Assembly: GCA_049281195.1 (NCBI GenBank)
Contig: JBAPRR010000127.1
Span: forward strand, 1-14,326
Length of the DNA stretch: 14,326 nt
Source: JBAPRR01 sp049281195
GTDB lineage: Bacteria; Actinomycetota; Acidimicrobiia; Acidimicrobiales; CAVXTF01
Direction of reading: 5' to 3'
In this document: piece by piece, positions 6,735 to 13,952 of the stretch
Numbering within the stretch: position 1 is the stretch's first letter
Layout of the letters: each line of letters starts with the position of its first letter
Notes under the pieces: generated by a model
The model's input: the letters and a program-made list of their open reading frames with translations, nothing else
What the model was told of the DNA's origin: nothing
The model's database searches: none
Translations under genes and position numbers: made by a program

Positions 6735-7954
6735 GCGGCGCGCCTTGCCGCGACGGCACGTTCAGCCACAGCGCGCGCACGGCTGTCAGCCTCTATGACC
6801 GACTCCGCATCGGTCGGGGGTGCACCGTCAAATGACTCCAGGGTCTCAGACACGATGTCTGCGATGGCGAGCCAAGGAATCACCTTGTCCAGAAACGCCG
6901 CCACCGCCACTTCGTTCGCGGCGTTCAACCAGGCGGGCGCAAGGCCACCCTGGCGCCCCGCGGCCTCGGCCAACTCGACACACCTGAACACCTGGCGATC
7001 TGGGGGCTCGAAGTCGAAGCGCATGGGGCTCGTCCAATCGAGCTCTCCGTAGGGATGGTCGAGGCGTGCCGGATAACCGAGGCTGTAGCCGATGGGCACC
7101 TTCATGTCCGGCTGTGACAGTTGCGCGATCGTGGACCCGTCAGTGAACGTAACCATCGAGTGCACGATCGACTGCGGATGGATGACGACCTCAATATCGT
7201 CGAAAGGTATTCCGAACAGCTCGTGTGCCTCGATGATCTCGAGGCCTTTGTTCATGAGCGTGGACGAGTCGATCGTGATCTTCGGTCCCATCCGCCACGT
7301 CGGATGAGCAAGCGCATCTTCGACAGTCACCGAGGCGAGGTCGGCGATATGGCGTCCCCTGAAGGGGCCGCCACTTCCGGTGAGCACGAGACGAGCCACT
7401 TCGGTCTTATCGCCAGCTCTGAGGCACTGATGAAGCGCTGCGTGCTCGGAGTCGACCGGGACGATCTCAGCTCCTGGAGTCTCGAGCGCCCTTTGGACCA
7501 CCGGACCTCCGGCGATCAGGGACTCCTTGTTGGCAAGCGCCAGGCGTTTTCCGGCTCCGAGTGCCGACAGGGTGACGATCAGGCCGGCGAAACCCACCAC
7601 CGCGTTAAGCACCGTGTCGGCCCCGCCCCCGGCACCCGACACCACCGCCAGACCCTCGGGCCCGGTCAGAAGCTCGGTGCCCTTGGGGAGAAGCTTTGCC
7701 AGCTCTTTCGCATTCGAGGGGTCCTCCAGGACGACGAGCTTTGGCTGCAGTTGTGCTGCCTGTTTGGCCAGAACCTCGATCGAACTGCGCGCCGCGATGG
7801 AGACGACCTCGAACCTGTCGGGTGAGGCCTCGATCAAGCTGGCGGCCTGCAACCCGACTGAGCCGGTGGATCCCACGAGAGCGACCTTTCTCGCCACGGA
7901 TCGAGTGTCACCGGTGTTGCTGTGAGTCTCCTGTGCCATCCCTGTGCGAGTCAT
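6731..7954 (-). CDS. dxr: 1-deoxy-D-xylulose 5-phosphate reductoisomerase
   Basis: A 407-residue DXR (IspC), which converts DXP to MEP with NADPH and a divalent metal, the committed step of the MEP pathway. The nucleotide-binding motif GSTGSVG is at 28-34. ANKESL (141-146) and PVDSEHAA (166-173) supply metal ligands Asp 168 and Glu 170. MNKGLEIIEAHELF (234-247) supplies Glu 239, and HPQSIVHSM (259-267) is the substrate loop region. The C-terminal domain is complete. An ATG at 7954 is used here; an in-frame ATG at 7939 would shorten it by five residues, and neither has an ideal Shine-Dalgarno. It is separated from cdsA by 82 nt and coupled to rseP by a 4-nt overlap. Confidence 0.97.
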   Translation of the reverse strand: MTRTGMAQETHSNTGDTRSVARKVALVGSTGSVGLQAASLIEASPDRFEVVSIAARSSIEVLAKQAAQLQPKLVVLEDPSNAKELAKLLPKGTELLTGPEGLAVVSGAGGGADTVLNAVVGFAGLIVTLSALGAGKRLALANKESLIAGGPVVQRALETPGAEIVPVDSEHAALHQCLRAGDKTEVARLVLTGSGGPFRGRHIADLASVTVEDALAHPTWRMGPKITIDSSTLMNKGLEIIEAHELFGIPFDDIEVVIHPQSIVHSMVTFTDGSTIAQLSQPDMKVPIGYSLGYPARLDHPYGELDWTSPMRFDFEPPDRQVFRCVELAEAAGRQGGLAPAWLNAANEVAVAAFLDKVIPWLAIADIVSETLESFDGAPPTDAESVIEADSRARAVAERAVAARRAA

Positions 7955-8036
7955 CTTTCCGTGCGGATCGTTCCCTGGTCCTGTCCCGCTCGAAAGCCCC
8001 CCTCTCCCCTCGCTGCGATCGAATGGACGAAATCAA

Positions 8037-9656
8037 CTAGCCCAGATGAACAATACGGACCAGGTAGTACGTCGCGGGCATCACGAAGAGCAATGCGTCG
8101 AATCTGTCCAGCATGCCTCCGTGGCCGGGGAGCATCGAACCCATGTCCTTGAGCTTGAGATCCCTCTTCACGAGTGACTCGCAAAGGTCCCCTACCGGGG
8201 CCACGATCGCTACGAGCACGCCGAGGATGGCGGCCTTCTCGGTGGTCCACGGGTGGATGTGGCCCGTGATGAAGATGCTTCCGAGGATCGTGAGAATCGT
8301 GCCTCCTACGAGGCCCTCCCAGGTCTTTTTCGGACTTACCGTCGGAGCGAGCGGGTGCCTGCCGAACCATCGGCCTGCGATGAGGGCACCGACATCGTTC
8401 AGAACCCCCGCGATGATGGCTCCGGCGAAGAAGGCGACACCGTGACGGTCAGGGAACTGGCTGGGTGCGAGCAACAGCGCGGCGAAGGATCCCAGAACCC
8501 CGATCCAGACGAATACGAAAACAGTTGAAGAGGTGCCCTCGACCGGTGACCCGCGCTCCACTCCGATGAGGTACCAAAGCATCGTGCCCACGAGCAGCAG
8601 GACCGTCACGTACGGGATCGCAGAAGGACCCTTCGTGTAAGCGGCGATCATGATCCCGATGGTCGCGGCGATGCCGAGCAGCGTCGCCGACTTTCGTCCT
8701 GAGCGCCTGAGCGTCCCGTACATCTCGGCGACGCACAGCGTGACGACCACTGTGGTGACGACGAGGGTCGGGACCGGGCCACCCCACATCGCCAGGAGAA
8801 TGACGGCTGCAGCCGCTACTCCTGTGGCGATAGCGAGCGGCATGCTCCGTCCGGATCCGTTCGACCTTTCGTCGGGAGCTCCGGAAGCTCCCACCTGTAG
8901 CGCGCCGGACCCGAGCTCGAGTGATGGCTCGAAGGCAATGACCGGCTGCCTCCTGCGACCGTGGCGGGACCTCGCTTGGGGAGGGGTCTGGCTGGTGACC
9001 CTCCTCACAGAAGAGCTGATGGTCGTTACAGGACCGATATGCGTGGATGCGAATTCGCCGGAAGCGGAATCGTCCGGATCATCATCAGAAGGCCAGGTCG
9101 AGCCGGCATCGTCGGAGTCCGCGAATTCCCAGGGCCGGCGTTCCTCCGGCTTGTCCTCGGTCCGTAGCTCGCCGATGCGCGTGTCCTCATCCGCGAGCAT
9201 CGCCGGTTCATAGCTGGGATCGGACCAATCGTGGTCGTGCTCGCGCCACACCGGTCCCGTGTCCCCGTCTCTCTGCCATTGGGAAATCTCGGGCTCGTCC
9301 CTTGCGAGAATCGCCGGGACCTGACCGGTTGGTGGATCTGTCCAATGTTGGAGCTCTGTCTGGTGCTCCCCCGGCCGTGACGCGCTCCAGTGAAGGTCGG
9401 GCTCCTCAGGATTGCTGAGCGTTTCGAACGGGTCGTCGTCGAGGGGATCGGCGTCGAGGGGGTCTTCTGTGACCGAGAAGCCTTCAGGTGGGACCATCGA
9501 GCCCGCCTGTTCCGCACCGATGATCCTCACCCGCCTTGATCCCCGGATAGGGGCCGGACGGTCGTCTGATTCGACTTCCGCCTCGAATATGGCGAACTCG
9601 TCGCTGGTCAGGTCGTCTCGCCCGCCGGGGCCGTCTCGGTCCGATTCGTCGCCCAT
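8037..9656 (-). CDS. cdsA: Phosphatidate cytidylyltransferase (CDP-diacylglycerol synthase) with long acidic N-terminal extension
   Basis: A 539-residue protein. About 271-539 is the CdsA membrane enzyme that makes CDP-diacylglycerol from phosphatidate and CTP for phospholipid synthesis. It has several hydrophobic segments, SPKKTWEG at 441-448, and the family signature from Ser 494 to Asp 520, including KRDLKLKDMG and LPGHGGMLDRFD. Residues 1-270 form a hydrophilic, Asp/Glu-rich, probably disordered extension absent from most CdsA proteins. It contains repeated Trp-centred segments such as HWTDPPTGQVPAILA and DWSDPSYEPAMLA. A basic stretch, about 218-236, comes before the membrane part. ATG at 9656 has GGGAGG 4 nt upstream, which strongly supports the long form. 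It lies between frr (77-nt gap) and dxr (82-nt gap). Confidence 0.95.
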   Translation of the reverse strand: MGDESDRDGPGGRDDLTSDEFAIFEAEVESDDRPAPIRGSRRVRIIGAEQAGSMVPPEGFSVTEDPLDADPLDDDPFETLSNPEEPDLHWSASRPGEHQTELQHWTDPPTGQVPAILARDEPEISQWQRDGDTGPVWREHDHDWSDPSYEPAMLADEDTRIGELRTEDKPEERRPWEFADSDDAGSTWPSDDDPDDSASGEFASTHIGPVTTISSSVRRVTSQTPPQARSRHGRRRQPVIAFEPSLELGSGALQVGASGAPDERSNGSGRSMPLAIATGVAAAAVILLAMWGGPVPTLVVTTVVVTLCVAEMYGTLRRSGRKSATLLGIAATIGIMIAAYTKGPSAIPYVTVLLLVGTMLWYLIGVERGSPVEGTSSTVFVFVWIGVLGSFAALLLAPSQFPDRHGVAFFAGAIIAGVLNDVGALIAGRWFGRHPLAPTVSPKKTWEGLVGGTILTILGSIFITGHIHPWTTEKAAILGVLVAIVAPVGDLCESLVKRDLKLKDMGSMLPGHGGMLDRFDALLFVMPATYYLVRIVHLG

Positions 9657-9699
9657 GCGGCCTCCCTAGGACCCTGAAATCGTTCGAAGAAATTCGCCA

Positions 9700-9722
9700 G
9701 GCAACGCGCCGCAGCGTGTGCC
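9700..9722 (-). terminator. Weak hairpin between frr and cdsA
   Basis: GGCAACGC (9700-9707) pairs with GCGT-G-TGCC (9714-9722), giving an 8-bp stem with one bulged base and a 6-base loop. On the minus strand it lies 11 nt after the frr stop. No T-run follows immediately; the next stretch contains only short T runs. It could be a weak terminator or an RNA-processing or stability element between frr and cdsA. Confidence 0.3.
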
Positions 9723-9733
9723 ATTCACCGCTC

Positions 9734-10306
9734 TCATATTTCGAGCAGCTCCTTTTCCTTGTGGGACAGAAGCGTCTCCAGCGCAGTCACCTTCTCGTGC
9801 GTCAACTTGTCGAGCTCCTTCTCGGCGCGCTCGACATCGTCTTCAGACAGATCGCCGTCGTGTTGAAAGGTGTCGAGGTCATGCCGCGCCGCACGCCTCA
9901 GGTTCCGTATCGCCACCCTGCCCTCCTCGGCCTTGTGCTTCACAACCTTCACCAGCTCCTTGCGGCGCTCTTCGGTGAGAGGCGGGAAGGTGAGCCTGAT
10001 GACGGCACCGTCGTTCGAGGGGTTGATGCCCAGATCCGAGGCCTGGATGGCCTTTTCGATATGGACGATCGAAGTCTTGTCGTAGGGCGAGATCACGAGG
10101 AGCCGTGCTTCTGGGATCGACAGTCCGGCGATGGTGCGGAGCTCCACCTCGGATCCGTAGACCTCGACCCTGAGATGCTCCACCAGACCCGGGGTCGCCC
10201 TTCCGCTTCTTACGGTCGCGAACTCGGCTCTCGTGTGCTCGACCGCCTTGTCCATGCGGTCTTTTGCATCTGAGATCACCACCTGGGTGATGTCATCGTC
10301 CGTCAC
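9734..10306 (-). CDS. frr: Ribosome recycling factor
   Basis: A 190-residue RRF, close to the usual 185. With EF-G it splits post-termination ribosomes. Domain I helix one carries EFATVRSGRATPGLVEHL (28-45). The beta-rich domain II covers about 31-105. The conserved NDGAVIRLTFPPLTEERR is at about 98-115, followed by VAIRNLRRAA and the long C-terminal helices ending in KEKELLEI. The frame stays open a further 129 codons upstream, inside pyrH, but that stretch has no RRF similarity. Homology places the start at GTG 10306, which overlaps the pyrH stop as GTGA. No good Shine-Dalgarno is close, so translation is probably coupled to pyrH. Confidence 0.96.
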   Translation of the reverse strand: MTDDDITQVVISDAKDRMDKAVEHTRAEFATVRSGRATPGLVEHLRVEVYGSEVELRTIAGLSIPEARLLVISPYDKTSIVHIEKAIQASDLGINPSNDGAVIRLTFPPLTEERRKELVKVVKHKAEEGRVAIRNLRRAARHDLDTFQHDGDLSEDDVERAEKELDKLTHEKVTALETLLSHKEKELLEI

Positions 10307-11106
10307 CCGATCAGCGTACCGATCTCCTCGCCTGCAAGCGCACGACCCAGGTTCCCCGGTCGCATCAGATCGAACACCAGGATGGGGAGATTGATCTCTT
10401 TGCAGAAGGTAATTGCTGTCAGGTCCATGACCCGCAGATCGCGATTGACGACCTCCATGAAAGGGAGACGCTCGTATCGCTTGGCGTTCGGATCGAGCTT
10501 CGGGTCGGCGCTGTAGACACCGTCGACGCCCGAATGGGTGCCTTTCAGCAACATGTGAGCCTCTATCTCCGCTGCCCGCAGCGCCGCAGAAGTATCTGTC
10601 GTGAAGTACGGGTTGCCCATCCCTGCCGCGAAGATCACCACGCGGCGTTTTTCGAGGTGCCGGATCGCGCGCCGGCGGATATACGGCTCGCACACCTCGG
10701 CCATCTCGACTGCCGACAGAACCCTGGTGGGCTGGCCTTGCCGCTCGATCGCGTCTTGTAGAGCGAGCGCGTTGATGACGGTGGCGAGCATTCCCATCGT
10801 GTCGGACGTCGCACGGTCGAGACCCTGTCCCTCGCCCTTGGTCCCGCGCCAGATGTTGCCGCCGCCGATCATCACGGCCAGCTCGAGATCGAGCTGCTCA
10901 CGCGCTTCGGCTATCTCTTTTGCGAGACGTTCCAACACGTTGGGATCGATCGTTTCGTCGTTCTGTGACGAAGCGAGTGCCTCGCCGGACATTTTGAAGA
11001 CGAAACGGCGCGAGCGGCCGGCGTCGTGTAGGGCGACGGGAGAGCCTCCCGACGGACCCGCCGTCACGGGCTCTGTTTGCGGGACTGGCTCACTCGCCGC
11101 TGTCAC
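10303..11106 (-). CDS. pyrH: UMP kinase (amino acid kinase family)
   Basis: A 267-residue UMP kinase that phosphorylates UMP to UDP with ATP. Visible motifs: FKMSGEAL (37-43) at the phosphate-binding start, GGGNIWRG (81-88), SDTMGMLATVINALAL (101-116), FAAGMGNPYFTTDTSAALRA (159-178), and KGTHSGVDGVYSADPK (188-203) for nucleotide binding. The core matches full-length hexameric bacterial PyrH. The first 32 residues are an Ala/Pro/Gly-rich extension. The start is GTG at 11106, 9 nt after the tsf stop; GGAGG lies 13 nt upstream and a weaker AGGCAG lies 5 nt upstream. A GTG 13 codons further in would remove only part of the extension. It sits between tsf and frr, overlapping the latter by 4 nt. 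Confidence 0.96.
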   Translation of the reverse strand: MTAASEPVPQTEPVTAGPSGGSPVALHDAGRSRRFVFKMSGEALASSQNDETIDPNVLERLAKEIAEAREQLDLELAVMIGGGNIWRGTKGEGQGLDRATSDTMGMLATVINALALQDAIERQGQPTRVLSAVEMAEVCEPYIRRRAIRHLEKRRVVIFAAGMGNPYFTTDTSAALRAAEIEAHMLLKGTHSGVDGVYSADPKLDPNAKRYERLPFMEVVNRDLRVMDLTAITFCKEINLPILVFDLMRPGNLGRALAGEEIGTLIG

Positions 11107-11115
11107 GTTGTCTGC

Positions 11116-11907
11116 CTAGCCTCCGACCACTACCTGAGCGAAGCGCAAAACTTCGGCGCCGTCCAGGAGCTCTGTGATGAGCTTGTCGTCTTTGGCACTC
11201 GTCTGCTCGAGGAGGACCCGATCCTTGAAGAAGCCGTTCATCCGGCCCTCGATGATCTTCGGAAGAGCGGCGTCGGGCTTTCCCTCGTTGCGTGCGATCT
11301 GCTCTACGGTCGCCCGCTCTTCTGCCACCTCTGCCTCGGGGACTTCCTCGCGGCTGATGTATTGCGGCTTTGCGAATGCGATGTGCAGAGCGATGTCGTG
11401 CGCGATCTCCTCGTTCCCGCCCCGAATCTCCACCAGGACCGCATTCACGCCGCGGCCGTTTTGTACGTGGAGGTAGCTACCGAGGATGGTCGAATCGGAC
11501 GTCTCGATACGGACGACGGTTCCGACGCTGATGTTCTCCTTCAGCGTGGTGCGCAGATCGTCGAGCTCGCTATCGCGTTCTGTCGCGGCCTGCTCGCCCG
11601 ACTTGGCGACAAGGGCAGCCAGGTCGTCGGCCAGACTTACGAGTTCCGGTGATTTGGCGACGAAGTCCGTCTCGCAACGGATCTCGACGATGGCCCCTGC
11701 GTCGTCGGTAAGAGCCAACGCGACGAGGCCTTCGACCGCCTCGCGTTCTGCTCTCTTGGCCACGCCGGCCAAACCCTTCTCGCGCAACCACTTCGCCGCG
11801 GCGTCGAAGTCGCCGTCTGTGGAGTCAAGCGCGCGCTTGGCGTCCATCATCCCCGCGCCGGTCGCCTTGCGCAGCGACTGCACGTCTTTTGCTGTGAAAT
11901 TAGGCAT
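11116..11907 (-). CDS. tsf: Elongation factor Ts
   Basis: A 263-residue EF-Ts, the nucleotide exchange factor for EF-Tu. The N-terminal UBA-like domain carries DVQSLRKATGAGMMDAKRAL (8-27). The EF-Tu contact motif TDFVAK is at 80-85. The dimer/core domain continues through HIAFAKPQYISREEVP (175-190), and the C-terminal region GFFKDRVLLEQ is present. An in-frame TTG at 11913 would add two residues but sits 1 nt from the AGAGG Shine-Dalgarno. The ATG at 11907 is 7 nt away and is chosen. It starts 2 nt after the rpsB stop, consistent with the conserved rpsB-tsf operon. Confidence 0.97.
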   Translation of the reverse strand: MPNFTAKDVQSLRKATGAGMMDAKRALDSTDGDFDAAAKWLREKGLAGVAKRAEREAVEGLVALALTDDAGAIVEIRCETDFVAKSPELVSLADDLAALVAKSGEQAATERDSELDDLRTTLKENISVGTVVRIETSDSTILGSYLHVQNGRGVNAVLVEIRGGNEEIAHDIALHIAFAKPQYISREEVPEAEVAEERATVEQIARNEGKPDAALPKIIEGRMNGFFKDRVLLEQTSAKDDKLITELLDGAEVLRFAQVVVGG

Positions 11908-11909
11908 TG

Positions 11910-12959
11910 TCAAACCTCTGTAGCGGTACCCGCTGGCTCCGGTGCGGAACCGGCGTCTGAGGCGACGGGTTCGGCACTGACCTGGGCACTCTGTACCTGC
12001 GATCCATCTAATTCTTGAGCAGCTGACTCTGGCGCTGCTGATTCTGTAACAACTGACTCTGGCGCTGCTTGCGGAGCCGGTGCATCTGTTGGCGCCGGCG
12101 GGGGGCCTGTGAAGACCGCGGCCTCTTCAGGTGCGACTGCTTCCGTTGCGACGGGGCCGTCTGCTCCGTGGCGGCGCTGGACACCTGGTGTAGTGGGGCG
12201 ATTCCGGCGCGCTCCGCCGTCGCGGCCCGTTGAGGGTGCGGCGCCCGGTCGCGGCTCGGGAACGGGACGGTTGGCAGCTACATAGCGGCCTTCCTTTACG
12301 GCTTCTGCGATCACGCGACACATCAGGGTTCCAGAGCGGATCGCGTCATCGTTGCCCGGGATCACGTACGTGACCTGATCCGGGTCGCAGTTCGTGTCGA
12401 CGACCGCCACTACAGGCATCCCGAGCTTGTTCGCCTCGGTGACGGCGATGTGTTCCTTCTTCGTGTCGATCACGAAAATCGCATCGGGCACGCGGTCGAG
12501 ATTGCGGAACCCACCGAGGTTGCGGCGCAACTTGTCGAGCTCGCGGCGGTGGCGTAGGGCTTCCCTCTTCGGCATGGCCTCAAAGTCCCCTGCGCGCTCC
12601 ATGGCTTCGTACTCCTGGAGCTTGCGGACCCGCGCTGAAATCGTTGTGAAGTTGGTGAGCATTCCGCCGAGCCAACGTTCGTTCACATATGGCATCCCGC
12701 AGGCCAGTGCGTAGGTTGCGACGGGACCCTGGGTCTGCTTCTTCGTGCCGACGAAGAGGACCAACCCACCGCGCGACACCAGGTCGCGGACGTATCCGTA
12801 TGACTCCTCGATGCCTTTGAGGGTGAGCCTGAGATCGATGATGTAGATCCCGTTGCGCTCGCCGAGGATGAAGCGGCGCATCTTGGGATTCCAGCGTCGA
12901 GTCTGATGACCGAAATGAACACCGGCCTCGAGCAATTGCCGCGTAGTAACGACAGCCAC
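11910..12959 (-). CDS. rpsB: 30S ribosomal protein S2 with long C-terminal tail
   Basis: A 349-residue S2. The conserved core is residues 1 to about 228: TRQLLEAGVHFGHQTRRWNPKM (6-27), FVGTKKQTQ (69-77), NERWLGGMLTNF (93-104) and DTKKEHIAVTEANKLGMPVV (165-184). The remaining 120 residues are a Pro/Ala/Glu-rich, low-complexity tail with ESAAPESAAQE-type repeats, well beyond the normal S2 end. An ATG at 12974 is in frame, but the GGGAGG Shine-Dalgarno falls inside that longer reading. GTG at 12959 is 7 nt after GGAGG and matches the usual S2 N-terminus, so it is chosen. It heads rpsB-tsf-pyrH-frr, and its leader contains two hairpins. Confidence 0.96.
   Translation of the reverse strand: MAVVTTRQLLEAGVHFGHQTRRWNPKMRRFILGERNGIYIIDLRLTLKGIEESYGYVRDLVSRGGLVLFVGTKKQTQGPVATYALACGMPYVNERWLGGMLTNFTTISARVRKLQEYEAMERAGDFEAMPKREALRHRRELDKLRRNLGGFRNLDRVPDAIFVIDTKKEHIAVTEANKLGMPVVAVVDTNCDPDQVTYVIPGNDDAIRSGTLMCRVIAEAVKEGRYVAANRPVPEPRPGAAPSTGRDGGARRNRPTTPGVQRRHGADGPVATEAVAPEEAAVFTGPPPAPTDAPAPQAAPESVVTESAAPESAAQELDGSQVQSAQVSAEPVASDAGSAPEPAGTATEV
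12023..12069. repeat. 17-bp direct repeat in the rpsB tail
   Basis: CTGACTCTGGCGCTGCT occurs exactly at 12023-12039 and again at 12053-12069, 30 bp apart, keeping the reading frame. On the minus strand it encodes the AAPES units of the low-complexity S2 tail. The match and frame-keeping period suggest duplication within the tail. Confidence 0.8.
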
Positions 12960-12989
12960 GTTTCCACCTCCCATCGGTTGGACTTCCCC

Positions 12990-13024
12990 GGCGCCACGCC
13001 CTTTCGGGCGACCGTGGGCGCGCC
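12990..13024 (-). promoter_or_regulatory. Structured RNA hairpin in the rpsB leader
   Basis: CGCCC (12997-13001) pairs with GGGCG (13006-13010). On the minus strand the loop reads GAAA closed by C-G, a GNRA tetraloop. An outer stem GGCGCCA (12990-12996) pairs with TGG-GCGC-GCC (13015-13024), with an internal bulge and one extra G. No T-run follows, so it is more likely an mRNA leader element than a terminator. It lies about 30 nt before the rpsB start. S2 autoregulation through leader RNA is known in other bacteria; that it happens here is inference. Confidence 0.5.
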
Positions 13025-13051
13025 AGGTGCTTGATGTATCTACCTTGCTTA

Positions 13052-13065
13052 CCGTCGATTGACGG
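13052..13065 (-). promoter_or_regulatory. Second hairpin in the rpsB leader
   Basis: CCGTC (13052-13056) and GACGG (13061-13065) are exact inverted repeats around a 4-base loop. It lies just downstream of the candidate -10 and would be near the 5' end of the rpsB mRNA. Confidence 0.4.
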
Positions 13066-13076
13066 AAGACCTAACG

Positions 13077-13082
13077 ATTGTA
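13077..13082 (-). promoter_or_regulatory. Candidate -10 element for rpsB
   Basis: TACAAT reads on the minus strand from 13082 to 13077 and differs from TATAAT at one base. It would start the rpsB transcript near 13070, giving a leader of about 110 nt that includes both hairpins. No convincing -35 is visible 16-18 nt upstream. Confidence 0.4.
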
Positions 13083-13092
13083 CAGGCCGCGG

Positions 13093-13106
13093 GGAGCTTC
13101 AGCTCC
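13093..13106 (-). terminator. Palindrome at the whiG stop codon
   Basis: GGAGCT (13093-13098) and AGCTCC (13101-13106) form a near-perfect palindrome that includes the whiG TGA. On the minus strand it is followed by CCGCGG rather than a T-run. It could reduce read-through from whiG into rpsB, but evidence for termination is weak. Confidence 0.25.
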
Positions 13107-13944
13107 TGGCGCTCGACCTCACCCCGGTACGCCGAGCGCGGCCGGCTGCGTGCGCGAGCGCCTGCTGCCCGTCGGTCCGGCGATCCGAAAGCCTCGTTCG
13201 CAACTGCAGAACCGCCTTGGTGTGGATCTGGCAGACCCGGCTTTCGGTAACTCCCAGGATCTCCCCGATCTCAGCCAGGGTCAGACCTTCGTAGTAGTAG
13301 AGGGAGAGGACGGTCTTCTCTCGGTCGCCGAGTTGCGAGATGGCCTTGGCGAGGATCTCCTTGGCCTCTTTGTCCTCGAACATTGCGACAGGTCCTGCTG
13401 TGGAGTCAGGAATCGTGTCTCCGAGAGTGGTGCGTTCAGTCCTGTCGCCACCGACCATGAAGACCTCGTCGAGTGCCGCCACGCCTACAAGGGACATCTG
13501 ACGAAGCGTTTCGGCGAGCTCGTCCTCGGTCACTCCGAGCTCCTCTGCCAGTTCAGCATCTGTGGGAGCCCGCAACAGCTGGGCCTCGAGCGAAGCATGG
13601 GCCTGCTCGAGGGCACGCGCCTTCGAACGCACCGAGCGGGGCACCCAGTCGATAGCGCGAAGCTCATCGATGATTGCGCCCTTGATGCGCGGGATGGCGT
13701 AAGTCTCGAACTTGACCTGCCTTACCGGATCGAAGCGCTCGATCGCGTCGATGAGACCGATGACCCCGTAGCTGACGAGATCCGCCTGCTCGACGTGCTG
13801 GGGAAGACCCACGGCCACTCGGCCCGCCACGAACTTGACGAGCGGAGAGTAGAGAAGGATCAGCTGATCACGTACCGAACGGTCGGCATTGGACTTGTAA
13901 TCCGTCCAGAGCCGAGCCGTGGCGGTTTGATCCTCTGTGGTCAC
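13099..13944 (-). CDS. whiG: RNA polymerase sigma factor, WhiG/FliA (sigma-28) family
   Basis: A 281-residue sigma-70 family factor of the WhiG/FliA group. In Streptomyces WhiG commits aerial hyphae to sporulation; FliA drives flagellar genes elsewhere. Region 2 (about 25-95) has DLVSYGVIGLIDAIERFDP and FETYAIPRIKGAIIDELR. Region 3 (about 100-170) starts VPRSVRSKARALEQA. Region 4 (about 203-252) has LGDREKTVLSLYYYEGLTLA and then IGEILGVTESRVCQIH, the -35-binding helix-turn-helix. A basic tail of about 30 residues follows. Start is GTG at 13944, preceded by AGGGGG 4 nt upstream and 8 nt after the xerC stop. A whiG-type gene near rpsB-tsf-pyrH-frr-cdsA is also the arrangement in Streptomyces. 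No flagellar or sporulation genes are in the window, so its regulon cannot be told. Confidence 0.9.
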   Translation of the reverse strand: MTTEDQTATARLWTDYKSNADRSVRDQLILLYSPLVKFVAGRVAVGLPQHVEQADLVSYGVIGLIDAIERFDPVRQVKFETYAIPRIKGAIIDELRAIDWVPRSVRSKARALEQAHASLEAQLLRAPTDAELAEELGVTEDELAETLRQMSLVGVAALDEVFMVGGDRTERTTLGDTIPDSTAGPVAMFEDKEAKEILAKAISQLGDREKTVLSLYYYEGLTLAEIGEILGVTESRVCQIHTKAVLQLRTRLSDRRTDGQQALAHAAGRARRTGVRSSARS

Positions 13945-13952
13945 ACAGCCCC

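Noticed and set aside
10307..10693. Upstream extension of the frr frame into pyrH (129 codons)
   Set aside because: The extension overlaps pyrH out of frame and has no RRF similarity; RRF homology and the GTGA overlap place the start at 10306.
12960..12974. Upstream ATG start for rpsB adding MGGGN
   Set aside because: The GGGAGG Shine-Dalgarno lies inside this extension, so it serves the GTG at 12959.
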